A stretch of 64,000 bases of DNA from Mactromeris polynyma (lineage: Eukaryota > Mollusca > Bivalvia > Venerida > Mactridae). Below the pieces are notes generated by a model. That model saw only the letters and a list, made by a program, of their open reading frames with translations, was not told where the DNA came from and did not search any database. A program made the position numbers and the translations under genes. The stretch lies in assembly GCA_032209605.1 (NCBI GenBank), contig JASFXZ010000045.1, forward strand, positions 1,674,001 through 1,738,000, read 5' to 3'. Below, piece after piece: positions 52,201 to 58,200 of the stretch (the first letter of the stretch is position 1; every line of letters starts with the position of its first letter).

Positions 52201-55200
52201 AGTAGATGGTGCATATAATGGGTATACTTTGACAGATGGAGATTTTACCAGGGAGGTTCATATTCAGTATGCAACAGGTATAAGCTAACATTTCTTCTTC
52301 AAGTATTCATATAAAACTGACAGTTGGGAAATTTCAGTGTTAATCAGATAGAAATGAAATTTTCATCTAGTCTTGATACATTTTCATTATGCCCCCCTTC
52401 GAAGACAAGAGGGCATATTGGTTTGCACATGTCGGTCGGTACGTCTGTACGTCGGTCCGTCCGTAACCTTTTCGTTTCCGATCAATTACTCGAGAACCTA
52501 TCATCCTCAAACTTGTTCTACACATTCACCTTGGGTAGCTGAGGAACCCTATGATGTCCAAACTAAAAAAAAACTGAAAACTGACCCCCATCTCTTTATA
52601 TAAATATTCTTTGGGTTTTGTGCTTTCTGTATGTCTCAAAAAATATCTTCCAGATTCTTCCTTGTAAACTGCTGATCTGATTTCACCCCAACTTTATGAA
52701 AGCAAAACTGTATCTAGTTTCATTTTTATTACTCAGCATGTACTTTGACTGAACACAATCTCACATCATTATATTGTTTATTCAGGTGAAATATTGAAGA
52801 TGTCACAATATTCTAAAGGAGTGGATCATGAAGGGAAGCTACAGTTAGACATTGTAGTCCGTGGAAATGTTCCAGATATTAAACGTTCACAGAATATCAG
52901 AGTTATATCAAATTGGGAAGAACATGTACAGTCTGGTCCAAGTGAGAGTTTATTTGTGTCAATTTTCTTCTGTAAAATACTGCATTAGTGACATGTTCTT
53001 GAGTAAAAATGTTCGTTAATTAGTGAAGTCAGACGTTTCACAAGCAGAAATATTTGCTAATTGTTTAAATAAGTTGTTACATTTCGTAGTCAAGTATGTA
53101 ATAAATAATTATGTGAGCAAGAAAAGTTTTGTTGACATTTTAATGATAATTTTGAATTCTCAAACATTTTCACATTACAAACTTTCCTGCTAATACAATA
53201 AAAGTTAGTCAGGATGTGACAAAAGGATAATGTCCTTAACAGCCATTCTTATGCCGTAAGGGGAAGCATATTATAATCACACTGTATCGTTACCATTATT
53301 AGAGTGAGTTAGGTCAGTAACTGCAAGCGCACAGGCACAGGTACTTCACCTTGGCGGTATTATGACACCTGACACCTGAATTAATTCACTTTATTTTCAC
53401 CATTTCCAGGCAGTGTCCACTCTCAGTCGGCCCAAGTTTTTCATGTTGATGGCCACATGCTGCCATACGCTATCAACCACAGTATCATATATGATAACAA
53501 AGACAGGATGATGCCATATTTGGTTCAGAGAATGCGAGCAGATAATGTAAATGTCCAAATTATGCCTGAACTACAATTGGTGAACTATCAACTTGATACC
53601 AGCATTGCTCCAGGTAAGTTTTTGTGTCTTCCCATTTAGTTTTTACATGTATTATTAATTATTTTTTATTAATTGTGAAACAAATTCTTACAACTTGTTT
53701 AAATCTCTCTCAATGACTGCTTCCTGGATTTCAAACAGTACAATTTAGGGATTTTAAGTCTACGAAAAATATTTCGATGCATAGGCTCCTCAAATTTCTT
53801 ATGATTCATGTTTTTTTAGGAATACCCATTCTTACTTGCTGGTTGAATGTCGACCAAACGTCATAGGAATGATGTATATCAAATCCTTTAGTATCTGAGA
53901 AAGTTACCAATTTCATGGGCTTGATCATACTCCCAAAATGGCAGGAAAAAACTGATACAAGGCTTACATAAACAATTTTTATGCATATTGATGGGTTAGT
54001 TAGTTTAGATTCCATTCAGATGTTATTACGCCTAAATGTTGAAAGAACATATTTGGCCATGTGTTGCTTGTTCTATTTATAGGGGAACCAAGCAACCAGT
54101 GTCCCCGTGGATTTACACTGAACCCTGAAGGGCCATACTGTCAAGGTGAGTTGGTCTAAAGAACATATTCTTAATGTACCTGTTGCTGTAGAGATCTAAT
54201 TATTACTTGGATAAGTGTAATAGTCATTTTAAGTTGAAAGTTAAGTGGATGCTTTTGAGAGATGTAGCTATGGGTATAGGTATATATAGGTATGGGTGTT
54301 AATTCGAAATTTTATGGTGCAATTTTTGTTTGACTTCCTTATCCATTATATTAAGTCTATAAAATTATTATATTTTAAGTCAGAATGCCATTGCCATGAA
54401 CTTGCATAGGGATCTTAGAGACACAAATTAGTTGTGGTATAAATGATGCATTTCAATGTTGTTTATATTTTACAGATAATGATGAATGTGCAGAGAAAAG
54501 CCCTTGTTCACATTATTGTCACAACTCAGCAGGAAACTTCTATTGTTCCTGTCCTATAGGGTTCACTCTGGATGCAGATGGAAGAAATTGTTTAGGTAAA
54601 ATCCCTTACTTATACAAGAAGTACTATTCTTATATCAAAATGTGGTTGTTATCATGGTTCTCTGTTAAGCCTTCTTGTGCAAACATGAAGACAAAGTGGT
54701 CATTTTTTATGGCAGATGATCTGAGGTGAACATTAATTATTGATGTGGCATCACATGATCACAGTTTTGAATCTTTCAAATACTGGTGTTGCTCACAGAT
54801 TGTCATTGAAACACTCAATTATCGGAAATCGCAGCAAAGTCATGCATGATATATTTTGTAAACAACACCTATGTAATTCATCAGTTGTTATTTCAAAGGT
54901 GAAACAGAAATTACTGATAACCAAGTTAAGTTGATGTTCAATCCTGCTTGATTTATTTGGCAGTCTTGTGAGTTCAAATCTCATTTGGTCAGCAATACCT
55001 AAACATGTTTATATACGAATCTTTTAGCTGTCATCTATAAAAGTAATTATTGTTGTTTTGGTTTAACAGATATTGATGAATGTAGCTCCGGAACCGCTGG
55101 TTGTCCTGGTGACCAAGAATGCACAAATTCAATTGGTTCGTATTCTTGTCACATAAAATGTGGTCGAGGCTACAGGCCTTCAGAAGATGGTCAAAGATGC

Positions 55201-58200
55201 GTTGGTATGTTTTAATTTTATGGCTTTGAGTATTTTGAAAATTTTCATGGAAGATCTCATTCACTTGGAATTCTGTCTTTGTTGAAAGGCTTTTACTGGT
55301 TTTGCTTTCTAGAAGAAATATCTTACATGTTCTATATTTTGATTGGATCTCCACATAACAGTCTTTGTTGACTTGGCTGTATGATTTTAAGTCACTATAA
55401 TAAATAGGGAGAATAGCAGTGAAGTGATGAAAGTGGCAGCCATTCAACCCAGAAGTCATAAATTCAAAAGTCTAAAGATACCCTCTCAGTGTTATTTTCT
55501 AGGAAGTACACAGTCACAACAATATTATCATTAATAGGAAATTGTAAAGAAATCATTGGTAGACTCTTTTTAGAAACATTAGCTATTTAGTTTACATTAC
55601 TTATTTTATCCTCATTCAACTTTATGTGAATTCAGATATCAATGAATGTGAAGAATCACCGAACAGATGTAGTCAGATTTGTGTGAATAAGTATGGTGGA
55701 TATAGATGTCGATGTATGCCTGGTTATAGACGAGCATCCCGTGGTAGATGTGTTGGTAAGCACATACATTATTTAAACATTTCTCATCTGGAGATGGTTT
55801 TATGGCTCCCTATTTTGTCAAATATTGGCATTGTTTATCATTATTTCATGCTCTTACCACAGGAAGTCATTGAGGTTGCATACCGGCTTATATGAGTTAT
55901 TTGTTAGTAATATGGTTAATATAGCATTGAAAAGTTCTGTTCAAAACTATTGTAGCTGCTTTATTACAACATGTGAGTTACAAGTGTTCCACAACAAACC
56001 ATTAGAATGTAAAACTGATACTGGGGATTTTATATTTCACAGATATAAATGAATGTGAATTGCGCAATCCACCATGTGAACAAGTTTGTGCTAATGCTCA
56101 TGGTAGTTACCTGTGTAGCTGTCGACAGGGGTATGAACTGATATCGAGAGGAAGGTGTAAAGGTTTGATGACTTTTATGATAATTCCTTTTGGAGTGTAA
56201 TATCATGGATATATCAGAATGACTATAAATACCTTATCATCAAGAATTGAAATGATTTCTTTATATAAAATGGATGACGGTGAGCTTCTTGTGGGCTATT
56301 CATTAACAAAATCTTCCTAAGTAAAAATATATCCTTGTGTTGAACTTTGAGCCACCCCAGGCAGTGCTTTTCAATACCTGTACATTTGCTAAGAATTATG
56401 CTATTTTGAAAGTTCATTTATGGTTTTGCTGTGAATCTTATTAATACACCTGTGTTGTCACATTTGATATTTGTGTAGTTTTATAGCCCTTTAATCATAT
56501 AGTACAACCTTTCCAGAACAACACCTTTTGAAAGATGCAAATATTGGCTGTTGATTATAAGTTGTTGCACTGAAGAGGTCTTAATGCCATTTTGGGATAC
56601 CAATCAGTCGTTGATCAGGACTCGTGGTATCAAACAGTAGTGTTTCAAGTTATGTCTACATCCTACTGAACTGTCGCAGTTGCAAGTCATAATTATTCTT
56701 CAATGGCCTATTTTCATTAACTCCTCAAACATTTTCATATGTTATTGGTGCATGGGTTTGATTTTGTTATTATTGCAGATGTCAATGAGTGTGAGCTGGA
56801 AGGATATAATTGTGGTCCTGGACAGGAATGTGTTAATTCTGAAGGCAGTTATCAATGTGTTACAATGTGTCCCAAGGGGAAGAAATTGGTGCGTGGAAGA
56901 TGTAAAGGTATGACAGCTTGTTCTTGTAATGGTGCATTAAGTAACATAAACAGCCGGGCACATTTAGTGAATTTTCCAGCTATTAGGATGGAGGAAGACC
57001 TCAGGATTACACCTGGGTAAGAACTACTTACCTTCATGAGCCCCCTGGATAGCTTCCTCACAAGTTCTACATCCTGTGTGGGACTGGAACCCTCGGTAGT
57101 GAGAGGCAAGTGATGTGAAGTCTGTGACTGTAACCACTCTGCCACATAGACCGCTCTGATATGAGAATAGTTAAGTAACATGATGAATGATTTCTGTATA
57201 TTTTCAGATATTGATGAATGCAGTGCAGGAGAACATAGATGTTACTATAATCAGAGATGTGTGAATACTGATCCTGGATATAGATGTATCTGTCCTAAAG
57301 GTTATAGATCTGCTGGTCCCGGTACACCGTGTTTAGGTATGTATCACCGTAGACTTTATTCATACAGATACATTACTTTCATAGCTTCAGAATAGAAGGA
57401 AGATTTAATTCTTTTCAGAGTTCTTTGTGAGAAAACTTTGGGACGATTTTTGTATTTACAAAAATATATTTTTTATGGTCTTTTTACGTTTCATTGAGAA
57501 ATGTGATGTTTCAACCATAGAATGTTTCATTGAATGTTTTGGCTAGCTGTATCAGTGCTTGAAGGTTTTTCATCTGTTTTGCCATTTTCTGACAATATAC
57601 TCGTACCAGGGAACCAGGTAATTTCTTTCTAGTTGCTATCCGAATTGAGAGTACAATTCTGGTTTAAATGATTTGATTTATCTGCATTACAATTCAGTGT
57701 CAAAACTCCAGCAATATTTGTAGGATATTTTATACATGTTTTAAGTAAAAGGGAATTTATATAGTATTGTGATACTATATCAGTATAATAATTTGATTAA
57801 TACATTTCCAATATAAATTAGATCTGTTATTATGAATGTTTACTCGTTACTATTCTTGAAATTTCTTTCTTTATTCAAACTTCTTGACTTATCTAAGGAA
57901 TGAATTGCATGCATTTTTATGTATACAAAGGTTCCTTTGTGGAGCTTTTATTTGCTGCAGAAAAAAATGTAGGCCTACTTATCTATAAGGTGATTTTGCC
58001 TTTAATATGCCCGTTGTTGCAAACTTAGGGGGACTTCCAATTATGACATTGAAATACAGTGCAATCTCTACAGTTTGGTCCTTTATAGAGCAATATCATC
58101 TCTTCAACAATATTATTATATTTTCCATATTAAAATATTTCCTACCAATTTAACATCACCTCTCAGTAGCAGCTGAAATTTGCTTCTCCCGAAGAGTGAT

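Noticed and set aside
54955..54998. Possible tRNA gene from GTGAGTTCAAATCTCAT
   Set aside because: Only a B-box-like stem-loop is present; no A box or acceptor stem at the right distance.
57005..57165. A tRNA gene on the minus strand
   Set aside because: A and B boxes are present, but the sequence continues into a SINE core and cannot form a clean cloverleaf.
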